From assembly GCF_000226115.1 (NCBI RefSeq), contig NC_016457.1, positions 2,852,001 to 2,916,000 on the forward strand: 64,000 nt of DNA. The letters run 5' to 3'. Source of the DNA: Thermothielavioides terrestris NRRL 8126. Taxonomy: Eukaryota; Ascomycota; Sordariomycetes; Sordariales; Chaetomiaceae. A program made the position numbers and the translations under genes. The first letter of the stretch is position 1. Each line of letters opens with the position of its first letter. Of this stretch, positions 1 through 11,561 are shown piece after piece. The notes beneath the pieces are model-generated. The model was not told where the DNA came from. It made no database searches and saw nothing but the letters and a program-made list of their open reading frames with translations.

Positions 1-1050
1 ACCTTGTGGCATCTCAGTATCATCTGCACATTAGACCGTGGTGGGAGAGGGAGTCAGGATTGGTTTGCTATGCCATGGATTTAATTCAAATGGCACTTGC
101 TGGATTTACTCCTTTGCTACTTCACTTTCAGTCGTCTAACGGAAGTTCTTGGCTGAGGTTTTGCATCTAAGTTTACGCTCCCCTCTTCTGTTCTGTCCTT
201 TCGCTTGAACACTCAACTATTATGACCCGTATCGAGTTCCTCTTTTTATCACCATTCTCCCCCGCTTCTTGGTACCTTCACTTTTTCATCTTCACCCTCT
301 CCCGTTCTCCTCTCCCGTTTTCCTCTCCCGTTCTCCTTGGCATTGAGGTAGCCGCCCGTTTAGGCGGAGAAGGGCATTATTGAATGATTAGAGTCAGAAG
401 GCCCCTAAGCTCTTTGGCCGCACTGAGAAACCTGCTGAGCTGTGAAGCGGGAATTGCCAAGTTCGGATTCTTGCTTGATTCGAGGCGGAGGGGTGGAACG
501 GCAAAAGAGCGGGGTGATTCAGAGTTGCTGGCATGTGATTGAATCTGGGCTGTGATTAAATCTGGTCGAGTCTTGATTTGAACATTGCTTTTGACTAGAA
601 CTTGGCACGGTCTGAGGAATTGCGGCACTTGCTCCGGTTGCATAAATTGGTTGCCTACCTGAGGTAGCTACCTTATGGACACAACTGAAACACTCATGAG
701 CTGCTGCTCCGTAACCAGCAGCGGTGGCCTGGCGAGAAAGCAAGGAGTTTACGCAGCCCACAAGAACTTTTCTCTGATCGGTTCCCCGTCTTCATTGTTT
801 CCGAGGAACGCCACGTAGGGGATAGTGCAGATGATCTTGCGAGGTGGCGGCCAGCCGATGCATGACGGTGATCCTGGCCGATCACCACCAGAGTAATAAA
901 CATTGGGCGGTCAGGCGGACTAGCGGATAGGAACCTAAAGGTTTTGGCGCCTTTCGTGCATCGTAGTGTAGTGTAAGATCAACCAAGGACGTGTTTAAGT
1001 GAACACCGCTGGAAGGGATACACTATCAACTACCGGTAGGCCGGCACGGA
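1..1050. other. Intergenic, no supported gene
   Basis: No open frame here resembles a protein family. A short tandem array of a pyrimidine unit built on CTCTCCCGTT lies at about 297-340. A TAGTGTAGTGTA motif at about 965 recurs further right (see findings). Confidence 0.6.
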
Positions 1051-1059
1051 CAACAGATC

Positions 1060-1465
1060 GCTGGACGTTAAAGAGGTCCCGCCAAGACTAGGTAATTTCG
1101 GCCAAACGTCGGGCCGTGTTTTTACAATGCCAATACACGGCCAAGTATCGCCACGGGTTAGTGCGCCGGGGGTGCGGGGGGCGGCGTCAGCCCCCCCCCG
1201 GTTAGGGTTGGTTAGGGTTTAGGTTATAGTTAGGGTATAGGTTATAGTTAGGATTCAGGTCTTTTTTTTTTCTTTTTTTGTTTGCGATTTAGTTGAGATT
1301 TCGTGAAGTTATTGCTGCGAGTCTTGTGCGATTTTTTGTCTTTGTCGATGCTCTCCGTCGTCGCGGCCCTACTCACCCCTTGGCGGTTGAAATAACCTAG
1401 TGTATAAATTCTTAGCGTCGGTAGCCTCCGAAATTAGTCTTGGCGGGACCTCTTTAACGACGACC
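1060..1465. mobile_element. MITE-like inverted-repeat element, copy 1
   Basis: This is a roughly 405-bp non-coding element. Its termini share GTTAAAGAGGTCCCGCC in inverted orientation (left from 1067, right ending near 1458). Imperfect 9-bp direct repeats flank it: CAACAGATC at 1051-1059 and CAAGAGATC at 1466-1474, which is the size expected of Mutator-like insertions. Inside are a perfect 8-bp hairpin (1112-1119 with 1135-1142), a G/C-rich block, TTAGGG-like repeats near 1201-1255 and a T tract. A diverged second copy lies at 49236-49615. No transposase is encoded, so it must have been moved in trans. Confidence 0.8.
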
Positions 1466-3960
1466 CAAGAGATCGTCTCAACAAACGACCTGTCGGGGGA
1501 TTGGCCGAAAAGTCGGGGTTGATCAGTGGACTCGCCCGAGTCGCGCCCGACAACTGCCAAATCAGGGGGCAGGAGGTGGATCCGGACGCTAAAAGACGCA
1601 GCAAGAGAGCGAATCGAAATGGGCCCCGGTTTCGCAAAGTTCTCCTTGGGCCCGCCGGGTCGATTTGGTGTTCAGAGGCAATCAATCCTTCCGCGCGGAG
1701 CGGCTACACTAACGTTCCGTGTAGAACTCGCCGGCCAACCGTTAGTTAGGTACGGTCCGAGCGTGTCCATTGCTCCGGTGCTCCTTTGTGCGTGTTCGTG
1801 TCTGTACGAAATTGATACCTTGGGTCGCTAAGCGATCCGTCTGCTCTTTGATCGACAAACAGCGCCCTTCGAGGACGACGGACTTGGATACCGATGAGCA
1901 GGGAGCAGCCGAAAATTCCCACTAACACCATCCACAAGGACAGACCAGTCCGTCGGGTGTTTATCGCGCTGGTTTGGCAGCGCTAGCGTGCCCTAACTGC
2001 CTCTTAGTGCGTGCCCATCACCACAGATAGAGGGTCTCTTTGCGCCAGCTGGATAATACTAACGTTATGCAGCGTAGTGTGCCGACCAGGACTCGACGTC
2101 CTCGATTCCCCTCTTCGAGAACCAACTCTTAGGTAAGAAGTGAGGATACCCCCTGGAGTGCCAGGAGCTTTGGGGTTTGGGGCTCGACCACCTACGGATT
2201 ACACTCTACCCCAGTATGTAGAAAAAAAAAAGCGCACACCGACAGGAGCGTCTTCCGCTCGAATCCCGGTCACCGACGGACGGGAACGCGGCTGGACGGC
2301 GTCGCTTCCACGGAATAATATACTGCAACACGCAGCGTGACATCTGGAAGGATTGCATCAATCTTGGCCGCTCCCTGATGGTGGGTTGAGGTTGCGCCGT
2401 ACCTGCAGTACCTGCAGGAACGCCACAACGGTGGGACAAGGGGGGGCGCCCTTCTCCACGTTGTTGCCCCCCAGTCGCTCAGTGGCGCCATTTTCGGAGC
2501 CCAACAGGAATGCATCCCGGCGATGGCCAGCAGGGGTGCAACAATACTGACACTACACTAGTGGCTGCCCGCATCCTGGTTGCTGCAGACTGTGTACGGA
2601 TTATAGTGTAGTGTACTATTGGAGTGTAGGTAATGCTGTGTCGTAGGCGCAGTGTCGTGTAGTGAATGGAATCCGTACTAGGTACGTCCTCTAAGTCATT
2701 TTCCGGTTGCTTGTGGCAGCTTACACTAAGGCACCACTTAGTGGCAGCGCTGGCCGTGCGACTGCCCCCATTCCTCGATGTTCGAGAAGGACGCCCCGGG
2801 GCCCTGGCGCCGGGACGTGCGCCGTAGCACTCTCAGGGTTGGACATGGGAGACAAGGTGTCTGACACCGGCAGGCCATGCACCACACAGTATTCCGTACA
2901 CTACACTAATAAGGGGGGGATCGTCCAGGCCCCGTACTGTGGTACCCGAGTTGATGGCACTGGCACTCGCCCCTGCTGCGTCCTGGCCGTGGATTCCATC
3001 GCCAAAGTCAACATGGAAGTGTCTGGTCTCTGCGGTCGGCCCACCTTTCTTTCAATTCCCGGTCGGTCGGCCGATACAAATTCTCCTTGCACGGAGCAAC
3101 CGCCGCAAGACCCCAAGAATCACCCTCGCATCACCTAACTATCAGCAGAGGCAGCCGCTCGGAAGTGGGCAGTTCCAGCCAGAGGCGAGCCAAAGCAGGG
3201 CTTGAAGAACGAGCTCGGCAAAGCGTCCCTCCAATTCGACCTGGCGTGGCGCCAGCTTACATACTATTGACTCGGTGCGCACCGGCGGTTTCTTTGCGCT
3301 CTCACCGCGCGCTTCATGGGGAATCAAGGCCGATGCAGTTCCCCTCCAATTTCCCCGTCCCCGGGCCCCGTCCCATGCAACTGGCCCTAGCTCAGGCAGA
3401 AATGGCACCAAGGCCCAGATGGCCGGTGCAAGGGACTCCCTGACAGCACCCCACCTTGCCCCTCCTCGTCCCGAACTTTCAACTGGGCATCCATCTGTGT
3501 GTGAAGGGCCTCCACTCCACCGGCCCGGCCCACGAGCCAGCTCCAATGATCCCCCAGTGCTCCCTCGGGAAAATTGAGGTTGCGGTGTTGTTGTCCAGCC
3601 TCCGGCGACAGCAAATGCCGGCCCTTTCCGTTCTCTCTTGCTAACAAACCCTGTGACGCTCTCTCCTGCTTGCATCACAGCAAGCGAGCATCTATTCCGT
3701 ACACGGTCCTGAACAACAACGCCGGCACCCGTCTTTCCTGCACCGACGACCGTTGGCCGGCGTTCACATACTGCGGCACTCCCTACCTTTACCCCTCGCT
3801 TGCTGTTTCTGCGCGAGCTTCGAAGCTTCCAGCCAATCGCACTCAGCTTGGGGACAGTCAGCGTGTGCCCCACTGCGTCACGAGTGCAGGTGCAGGTGCA
3901 GCACGCCCGCAAGTGGCCGACGTATCTGCGTGCAAACCTACAGGTGCCACAGCATCAAAG
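1466..3960. other. Intergenic, no supported gene
   Basis: About 2.5 kb with many overlapping GC-driven open frames but no recognisable protein. Inverted copies of a TACACTACACTA-type motif occur near 2551, 2606 and 2899 and may be worn ends of small repeats. The right end is presumably the promoter and 5' UTR of the downstream URC4-like gene. Confidence 0.5.
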
Positions 3961-5543
3961 ATGGGCCTGTTTTCGAAGAAGGACAAAGCGCCCAGGGCGC
4001 CCAGCAACCCGCCACCACCACCGCTCTCGAGCTCGCAGTCCGGATCGTCGCTCAACTCGGGCTCCTCGAGCATCATCGCGCCCGTCAACACAAGCGCCCG
4101 CGTCATGAACCGCACGTCGGCCGGCACCACGAGCACTGGCGGCGGGCCCGGGACCCCGCTCACCCCGTTTTCGCCCGGTCCGATTCCCAACATCGCGATG
4201 CCTCGGCCCCCGGATCCGCAGCTCGACCCCGCCGGCTACCTGCGCAGCTTGGGTGCCGTGCGGGAACGGTGCAGGATCGTGACGGAGAAGGCGCGCAGAA
4301 ACGAGCTGCACCACTTCGACGTGGACATGCGCAAGTTCCCGGACGTCGTTTCGTTTGTTGCTAACATTATCAAGGTCAGTTGAGCCGAGGTCTTTGCTGC
4401 TCTTAACGGGAGCGTGAATGAATCATCTTGGTTGGCCTGCGCTTGCGGGGTTGGCATTTGCACTGAACCCCCTAACCCCTCCCTCCCCTCCCCCCTTTTT
4501 CGGGTTGGGCCGCGCAGTCGGGTGTTGGCTGCGCGTCGGACTCAGCTAACCGGGCAATGTTCGCAGCGCGACTACGATGCGCCGTTCACGAGCATCCCGC
4601 CACACGGCCGGTACCAGCATTTCGGGGTCGGTGGACGGGACAGGATCGCGCATCTTCTGGCGACATGGCCGGAGGAAATCGACAACACGGAAAAGTGCAA
4701 GCGCTTGATCGATCTGTTCCTGGTCAGCGTGCTGCTGGATGCCGGGGCTGGGACCCAATGGAGCTACAGGAGCGCCGAGAACGGGCGGGTCTACAGGCGG
4801 TCTGAGGGCATCGCCGTCGCGAGCCTGGACATGTTCAAGGCGGTAAGTCAGCCTCCTCCAAGTCCTCGCTTCTCTGCACATGCTGACGCCCATCGCAGGG
4901 CCTGTTCTCGGGCAGCAAAAGCAACAAGTACCAGGTGGACAAGGAAGGCCTGCGGAGGTTGACGGTGGAAGCCCTCGCCCAGGGGCTGCAGTCCCGGCCC
5001 GGGAACGAGATGGCTGGCCTCGAGGGCCGAGCCCAACTGCTCATTCGGCTTGCCGATGCGCTGGAGCAAAGCAGGGAGTTCTTTGGCGAAGACGGTCGGC
5101 CAGGCAACATGCTCGGTGGGTTCCCCTTTTTTGCCCCCCTGGATCTGGCCTTTGCCGTTCTCCGCGCTGACAACAAAGCCAAGACCACATCCTCTCCCAC
5201 CCAGCAACGCAGGCCTCCAGCGTCATCATCGTACCGATGCCCGTCCTCTGGAACGTGCTCATGAACGGCCTCGCCCCCATCTGGCCGCCATCGCGGACCG
5301 CGATCAACGGCGTCTCGCTCGGCGACGCCTGGCCCTGCTCCTCCATGCCGCAGCCCGCCCAGTCGCCCGCCAGCCCGACCTTCTCGCCCTTCCCCAACGC
5401 GACGGGCCAGTCCAACGGCGTGGCACCGTGGGAGAGCATCCTGCCGTTCCACAAGCTCACCCAGTGGCTGACGTACTCGCTCATGCAGCCCATGCAGAGC
5501 ATCCTCAAGGTCCAGTTCGCCGGGCAGGAGCTGCTCACCGGCC

Positions 5544-5577
<34 letters not shown>

Positions 5578-6020
5578 CCTCGGCGTGCTGACGCTCAAGC
5601 CCGCCGACCTCGAGCGCGGCCTGCGCCACTACGCCGAGTACTGCGCCCGCACCGGCTCCGGCGGCGTCGAGGTCGCCCCCATGTTCGAGCCCGGCGACGA
5701 CGTCATCGTCGAGTGGCGCGGCGTCACCGTCGGCTTCCTCGATATGCTCACCGTCGAGGTGAACAAGGCGCTGCGGAGCGAGCTGGCGGGGCATGAGCTG
5801 AGCCTGGCGCAGGTTTTGGAGGCGGGGAGTTGGAAGGTGGGTTTTTATTTTCTTTTTCTTTCTTTCTTTTCTTTTTCTTTATCCGCCCGGTACTCGTGAA
5901 TGAATCGGAATGCTGACTGACAACCAACCACGACAGGGAGGCAGAGAAATTGCCGAGGTCTCCCGGCCAAATACCAAGGAACCGCCGATTCTGATCGAGA
6001 GCGACGGGACGGTGTTCTAG
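3961..6020 (+). CDS. URC4/URG3-like uracil catabolism protein (DUF1688)
   Basis: This encodes a protein of about 547 aa of the DUF1688 family. The founding member, yeast Urc4, is needed for the URC uracil-degradation pathway, but its exact reaction is not settled. Exons are 3961-4374, 4567-4842, 4899-5115, 5184-5836 and 5937-6020. All frames join, and the exon 3/4 junction restores the conserved stretch around HPATQASSVIIVP. The first ~85 residues are a low-complexity Ser/Pro/Gly extension beginning MGLFSKKDK. The family domain then runs from YLRSLGAVRERC to the C terminus, with conserved IPPHGRYQHF and DAGAGTQWSY. No signal peptide or membrane segment is visible. Family assignment is strong; the biochemical role is inferred from yeast. 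Confidence 0.9.
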
Positions 6021-7422
6021 ATGGATGGGGATGGCATTCACTTGAGGGGGCGGCTCAGTTGCTTTTTGTCAAGGAAGGCATACAGGGGAATGGCTGGTGG
6101 GGAGTCGGAAGGATGAGTGGCTCTGCTGTGCTTACGGTGGTTCAATCGTGTATCGTACTGGTCTGTGTTCATCAATGGGCCTTGTTCATTACCTTCCATC
6201 GGAATCATCACATGCAATTTTCTCGTCCTCTCATGCCCTGGTTGGTTCCAAGTGTATCGGTAGTTGGCAGTGGATGTCAACCGGGGCTTGCTTCAGCTTG
6301 AGGTACCTAAGGGTAGACATCGTCTCTGCCCCATCTTAGAACTCTTCGTATCTCGACTGTCCCAGTAAGCCTAGGTTTCTGGGTGTATACTCCGTACAAA
6401 CTCACACCTGGGTCGGATTTAGTAGCCAACAGTTTGAATGCCAAAGGGCAAGTTGCCATCACCACCTATCATTTTTTTTTTTAATTATAGACGCTTTCAA
6501 TTGTTTTTCTCCCTTTTTTTCTTCTTCTTCATTTCCCCTTTTCTTTCTCTTTTTCTTTCTTTCTTGTTCTTTCTTTGTGCCAGTGTAAGAGAAAGACAGA
6601 GAGCGATGATAAAAGTAACAACCCCTTGAAATGACAGAAGTACTTCTTTCGGTTACCTATGGTTTGGTGTCTCACAATGCCCCCTTAAGAAGCTCCGTCA
6701 TTAGGTCAAGCATGGAGTCTAGGGGTTTGATAACTCGCCCACAGTTGTACAAATCTCCAAGATACAATTTCCTTGCCTGAAGAGCACGATCCTGTATGAA
6801 GATTCGACGAAAGTGAAGACTAGTCTCTGTTAGAGTCCTTTTTGGCCATCGGAAAACACAAGGCTTGTGAGAGAGGTCTTTCGCTATGCCCCTTTCAGCA
6901 TGTACCCCTGATTCAAATTTGGTGAGTCCGTGCTTTGTTGTCGGTCGTCATGTTCCCGGCATTCAAAAACCGTAGCCTCTGGGCTAGTGCTACACCGTAT
7001 CTCTCTGAACTTCAACGGGAAGGGCCTGCGAGGGTTCCGGTATGGGCCGCGCCTTCGGCATAGGGATGACTAGATGCGGCTGGCTGGTCTGAGCTTGCCA
7101 CTCGCTCTCTCTCAGAGTCCTTCACAGGTCTGCGATCCCATGATTGTGTGCTTGGGCACTGGCTCAGATTTCGCGGCCAACCACGTCGCCCGTCCAAGTC
7201 ACCACAGGGCCCGCTGAACTCTAAAAACCCGCATCGTGGTGCTTCTTCTTTTGCCTTCCAACCAAGACTCGAAGGTTGTATTCTTCAAACAAACACCGAT
7301 CGATCAGTCACGTAAGTTTTCCTCGAGAAAATCGGCTCTCTGGGCTTTGCTTGACGGCACTAGCTGCATTAGCATCCCGAAGACGAAGGCACTCTATTAG
7401 CAGCCACCGATCTATTGTCACC
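6021..7422. other. Intergenic with a pyrimidine-rich tract
   Basis: No gene is supported. A long T/C-rich tract spans about 6468-6575. The last few hundred bases are presumably the promoter of the gene starting at 7423. Confidence 0.5.
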
Positions 7423-8779
7423 ATGTATCGCCGTCCTCCTGCCAGCGACCGTGGCCGCGGCCGCCGCCGTGGCGCCATCCAAGGCGGCTTTCGCGGTGGC
7501 TTTGCTTTCAACCATCATGGTGGTTTCAACGGCAACGGTGGCTTCAGCCATCTTGGTTCGATGGCATGGGTGTTTACAACCACCTTAGTGGCTTCAACCA
7601 TCTCGGCGGCGTCGATGGCATAGGTGGGTACAACCACCTTAGTGGTCTCATCGGCACAGGTGGCTTCAGCCACCTCGGTGGTTTCAGCGGCATGGGTGGC
7701 TTCAACCACCCTGGTGGTTTCAACAGCGGCGGTTCCAACCATCATGGCGGTTTCAACGGCCGGCGTGGCTCCCACAATCGTGACGGCCACTTCAACCGCG
7801 GGAATGCGGCCCCTGCCAGCCCTTGCCCTTCAAGTCCTTCGGTTGCTGCGATGACGTCTTCGGCCCAAGGCTCAATAAACATGGAGGGGCGCCCTCAGAC
7901 AGGCTGGTATGTATAAATCTTTCATGTGTCCATTCTGCGATCCCAGGGGCCAAGAAACCTGGCAGCGTGGCGTTTGCCCTTCTCTACGTGGCCTACCAAC
8001 CTCAATGGACGGCGAACAACACCATCTATGTGGAGTCGCGTCTGCACCTTCTCCCCGGGTACGCCGAGATGAAGGACCAGCTGTACAGGCAGGTCAATGT
8101 GGCGAGAGCCGGGGAACTGATGGAGCTCACCAATTTTGGCGTTTACACCGGCCTCGAGGACGGCTCTGGCGTGGAAATTCACAACCAGTACGGCAACTCC
8201 TACATGACTATGCCCGGCGACCGCAAGCCATCCGAACCCGGCACAGTCGACATTCCCAGCATCAAATACCGCCCTGCCAAGAAAGAGCCCATTGCAGTCT
8301 ATACCAACACCCCCGACAGCCCCGGCTTCTCCTTCCTCGCCTGGTTCACGATTGAAGAGATCCAACTGTTCGCCGCCAGGTCCAGTGACTTGGCTCGCGA
8401 AATGCGTGAAAAGAAGTGGGGTGGCGATAACCGCGCCGACTGGTACGCATTTCACTTTGGGAGAGTTTTATGTTCATGTTGTCAGGGGAAAGAAGCACAA
8501 TGAGGAATTTTCGAGTCTACAAACGCCAGGAGAGACAACTAAAGAGAAATCAAACCTTAGACTAACAACCTGCATAGGGCTGCCATCAAGTTGCGGCGGG
8601 TCAACAAGCGCAATTCCTTGTGGCGCCCGGCTCCCAAGGTCAAGCGCCTCGAGGACAAGCCACTGGGTTTGGAGGAGACCATGGAGAGGGACACCAAGCA
8701 GGACACAACCGAGAAGCCCAAAGGGGAAGACAAAGAGGAGACCAAGAAGGAGGAATTTAAAGAGAACGGAGGCAACTAG
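7423..8779 (+). CDS. Unassigned protein with glycine-rich N-terminal repeats
   Basis: The start is MYRRPPASDRGRGRRR, an RG-rich patch. About ten imperfect repeats of the type GGFNHLGGF follow, then a globular part with no family I recognise (from VAYQPQW to REMREKKW), and a Lys/Glu-rich acidic tail. A consistent model uses exons 7423-7555, 7624-7906, 7966-8442 and 8578-8779. The last intron has a good CTAAC branch point and joins cleanly. The first proposed intron (7556-7623) is itself made of the coding repeat, so a frameshift in the repeat array is an alternative. RG and glycine-rich tracts often accompany RNA binding, but nothing here proves that. No signal peptide is visible. Confidence 0.6.
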
Positions 8780-9542
8780 GAAGAAACCCAGGAGGACGAA
8801 TGATCATGCTGAAGAGAGCGAGGAGGATGTGAAATAGGGGAGCAAGGAGGATGCTCTTGAGGATGGAATAGAGGACGAGATGATCAAAGAGACAACGGAG
8901 GAGATCATGGAGGAGGTCATCTAAAGTAGGTGATCATGAAGGAAGAGGTTCAGTCAAACTTGCGCATCCTAGTTTTCTCCTTAAGCAATTTTCACTTTAC
9001 AGAGAGGTACGACATTTTGACGGACCAATGAAAGACCAATGAAAGTATGAACAGAGGGCAGCGATTTCTAGGCTCCTGGGGAGCAGACAGGCAACACAGG
9101 AAACGGGGAGTTTATCGATCGCGCCCAAGCCCCTGATGTCCTGGGTCCTTCACTGGGGATCAAGACAAAGGTGAAGCTCGACGGCTGGGATTGATCCCAG
9201 CCGTTACGTGGCTTCATGTAAGCAATCCATATGGGGCGCGCCGGAAGTTACGATCATGACCACCCATGAGCAGGACACCGCCAGGTACACACGTAGCCAT
9301 GATTTGACCATTCCGCAACAACTAGCGAACTGGATCAGCCCAACCTGAAGAATTGTGTGGACAGAAGTGCATTGCCCAGAGCCAATCATCTCACGTATGT
9401 ACACCAGCCGACTCCTCCAATGCAGTCCAACAGCTCCTTACACTGCCCGTCTCCAAACGCCCAACTTCATAACCCCCGCGCAGTTCTTCCCTCCTTCTCT
9501 TCCCTACCCACCAACGCCGGTTTACAACCACCCAAAGTTTAA
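8780..9542. other. Intergenic between convergent genes
   Basis: The first ~150 bases continue the purine-rich, GAGGA-type sequence of the upstream gene's tail. The rest is presumably the 3' UTRs of the two convergent genes. Nothing else is recognised. Confidence 0.5.
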
Positions 9543-10016
9543 TTACGACGCGCACAGGGTCAATACAACATCCTTGTCGGCCGTGCACACCTTGACCTGG
9601 CTACCAGCGGGCGGCACGCCGGTGGGCCAGATGATGGACGGGCAGGAGGGCTCGGCGCTGGCCTCGACGAGCTTGTGGCCGGCAAAGCCGTCGCCGAAGA
9701 CGTCGCTCAGGTCGTACCACACGCTGGCGCCGTCGAGGTTGTAGGCGAAGATGGTCTGCGGCTCGCCCGTGTACAGGCCGTCGTTCGAGTGCGTCACCTT
9801 GAGCGCGCGCCCGCCCGTCGTCGGGTCCTTGGTGAACGGCTCCGCGTAGGAGCCGCCGCCCGCGGCCAGCTCGTACGGCCCGGACACCGCCGCGCCCACG
9901 GACCAGAGGTAGACGGCCGCGTCGCAGTTGTTGACCACCCGCGCGTTGCCGACGGCGGAGGCCAGCGGGGCCAGCGCTGCCGTGGCGAGGGCGAAGAGGC
10001 GGAGGTGGGTGAGCAT
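9543..10016 (-). CDS. BYS1-domain secreted protein
   Basis: A single-exon gene for 157 aa. The first in-frame ATG (10014-10016) begins a clear signal peptide, MLTHLRLFALATAALAPLASA. The mature part matches the BYS1 family (Blastomyces yeast-phase-specific protein 1), small secreted thaumatin-like beta proteins: VVNNCDAAVYLWSVG near the N terminus, then AGGGSYAEPF, PQTIFAYNLDG, VWYDLSDVFGD and a C-terminal VLTLCAS. Conserved cysteines in NNC, EPSC, VCTA and TLC suit disulfides in an extracellular protein. The molecular function of BYS1 proteins is unknown. A TATA-like motif lies about 140 bp upstream. Confidence 0.92.
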   Translation of the reverse strand: MLTHLRLFALATAALAPLASAVGNARVVNNCDAAVYLWSVGAAVSGPYELAAGGGSYAEPFTKDPTTGGRALKVTHSNDGLYTGEPQTIFAYNLDGASVWYDLSDVFGDGFAGHKLVEASAEPSCPSIIWPTGVPPAGSQVKVCTADKDVVLTLCAS

Positions 10017-11561
10017 GGTGGCTGACGGATTTCTATGTGTTTGGCTAGAGAGGTTATTGATTATTATGTCTTTTGGGATGTGATATCTTTGGGTTGCGAG
10101 AGCGGACGGCAACTGGAGGGAGGTATCGACTACAATCTGGGAAGGGAACCGGCCATTTATAGACGGGACAGATCTAACTGCTCAGGGCCCTCGATGCGGA
10201 ATGGCCGCCATCTGAGCGCCTGACGTGGTCGCCCCAGCCGTTCGTGTTCGTGCGCAAGCCCACGGTAGACCCAACCGGCCTTGTTTGTCGCCAACAGTTT
10301 CCATCGAGTAAGGCAATCGGGCAAATACGAAGTCAGGCGCGCAGCATCGCCTTTCCCCACAAAACGCAACAATATAGCAATGATCTACACAGCACCTGTG
10401 GCGTCGTGTAGAATATACGTGCTTACTTCTGAGTGTAGAACGTGCGGGGTTCGGCGGCCAGCCCCGGGTTCCTTGTTTGCCAGCTCGTCCGAGAGTTACA
10501 TCGCTTCCAGGGGGGGTTCCGCGGTGGGTTGAATCTTCCCCGGATGCCGGCACCTTGGGACGGCGACGTCCGCGAATCTTGTCTGCTTCGGACGGTCACT
10601 GAGGGATGCCGCAAGCTACGGCCCATTGGGGCTAGGTAGAAGACGCAGAGGGATTGCGGAACAACCGGGTTGGTAAGGAGAGATGCGCCTCTCTGAGGGA
10701 CGCTGGATGCCATGTTGCGACGGGGATTTGTGCGTTCGGCTCGTCAGTGTAGAAGTGCCGGTAGGATGACCTGGTAAGGTCACCACCGACGAATGACGGG
10801 GCTCTCGCTATGCCGCCTGACCGTGGGCTCGAACCAGCAGTCAGGCCAGCAGCCTGAAGCGCCCAGGTCGGTCAACAAGTGAATTCTCTGGTTGCCAAGA
10901 TCCGGCGCGCATGATGTGGCTCGTATACGCAGTCGAGCTGGTCTTGGCACACGTCGTCGACGTGGGCTTACCATCTCCGGGGGAACATTGCAACCGAACC
11001 TGCAATTCAGCAGAGCTTGAGCCGACCGAGCTCCGGGTTCACTCTGAGCAAAGATCGACAGTTGCAGCTGGTAGAGGGGATGATTATGTAATGAAGCCAG
11101 TGCGGGTGTGAGAAGAGGACTTAGAACAAGGGCAACTCGGGTAGGGGCGGCTTGTGCCGCCGCGGTTCGCGTGCATTCCGGCAAGAGCTCAGACCTGTCA
11201 TGGTTTTAATAGCTCTAGTTCACCCAGCGGCTCTGTGTCAAAGCCATAGATGGCTGTTGTTGCAGAGTGAGTGAGGTAGAGTTACGGGAGTTACATTAAA
11301 GCGCGTATTGTGTAAATGCCTCCGTACGGCAAGTGGGGCGTTTCGTTAACTACCCCACTGAACCTCGTCCAGGGTTTTCTCACCGCTCGGGAAGCCCAGA
11401 ATTCTGCCCGCCAACCCCGCCTGAATTTTGTAATTTGGGCCGCTTCAACTCGGTGCGTCGTTGGACGGCGAAGCCGGGCACATCTTGGAAACCAACGGAC
11501 GTGGGCCCAATACGCTCCTTCTTGATCCCCCTGCAACCGGATACACGTGTATTCTCGGGCC
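10017..11561. other. Intergenic between divergent genes
   Basis: Holds the promoter regions of the BYS1 gene (leftward) and NOB1 (rightward). No additional gene or RNA is recognised; open frames here overlap one another on both strands without family resemblance. Confidence 0.5.
10155..10161 (-). promoter_or_regulatory. TATA-like box of the BYS1 gene
   Basis: On the minus strand this reads TATAAAT, about 140 bp upstream of the BYS1-domain start codon, a usual distance for a highly expressed secreted-protein gene. It rests on motif and position only. Confidence 0.45.

Noticed and set aside
1526..1831. Short plus-strand frames right of MITE copy 1 as remnants of a kinase gene
   Set aside because: The shared VVVKEVPPRLISE sequence is only the element's terminal repeat; no kinase motif lies beside copy 1.
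3142..3912. 256-codon minus-strand open frame upstream of the URC4-like gene
   Set aside because: Low-complexity, GC-driven composition with no family motif; it overlaps several frames of equal quality in the probable 5' leader.
4835..5794. 319-codon minus-strand frame inside the URC4-like gene
   Set aside because: It is an antisense shadow of a well-supported coding region, with the expected Glu/Gly/Val/Arg bias.
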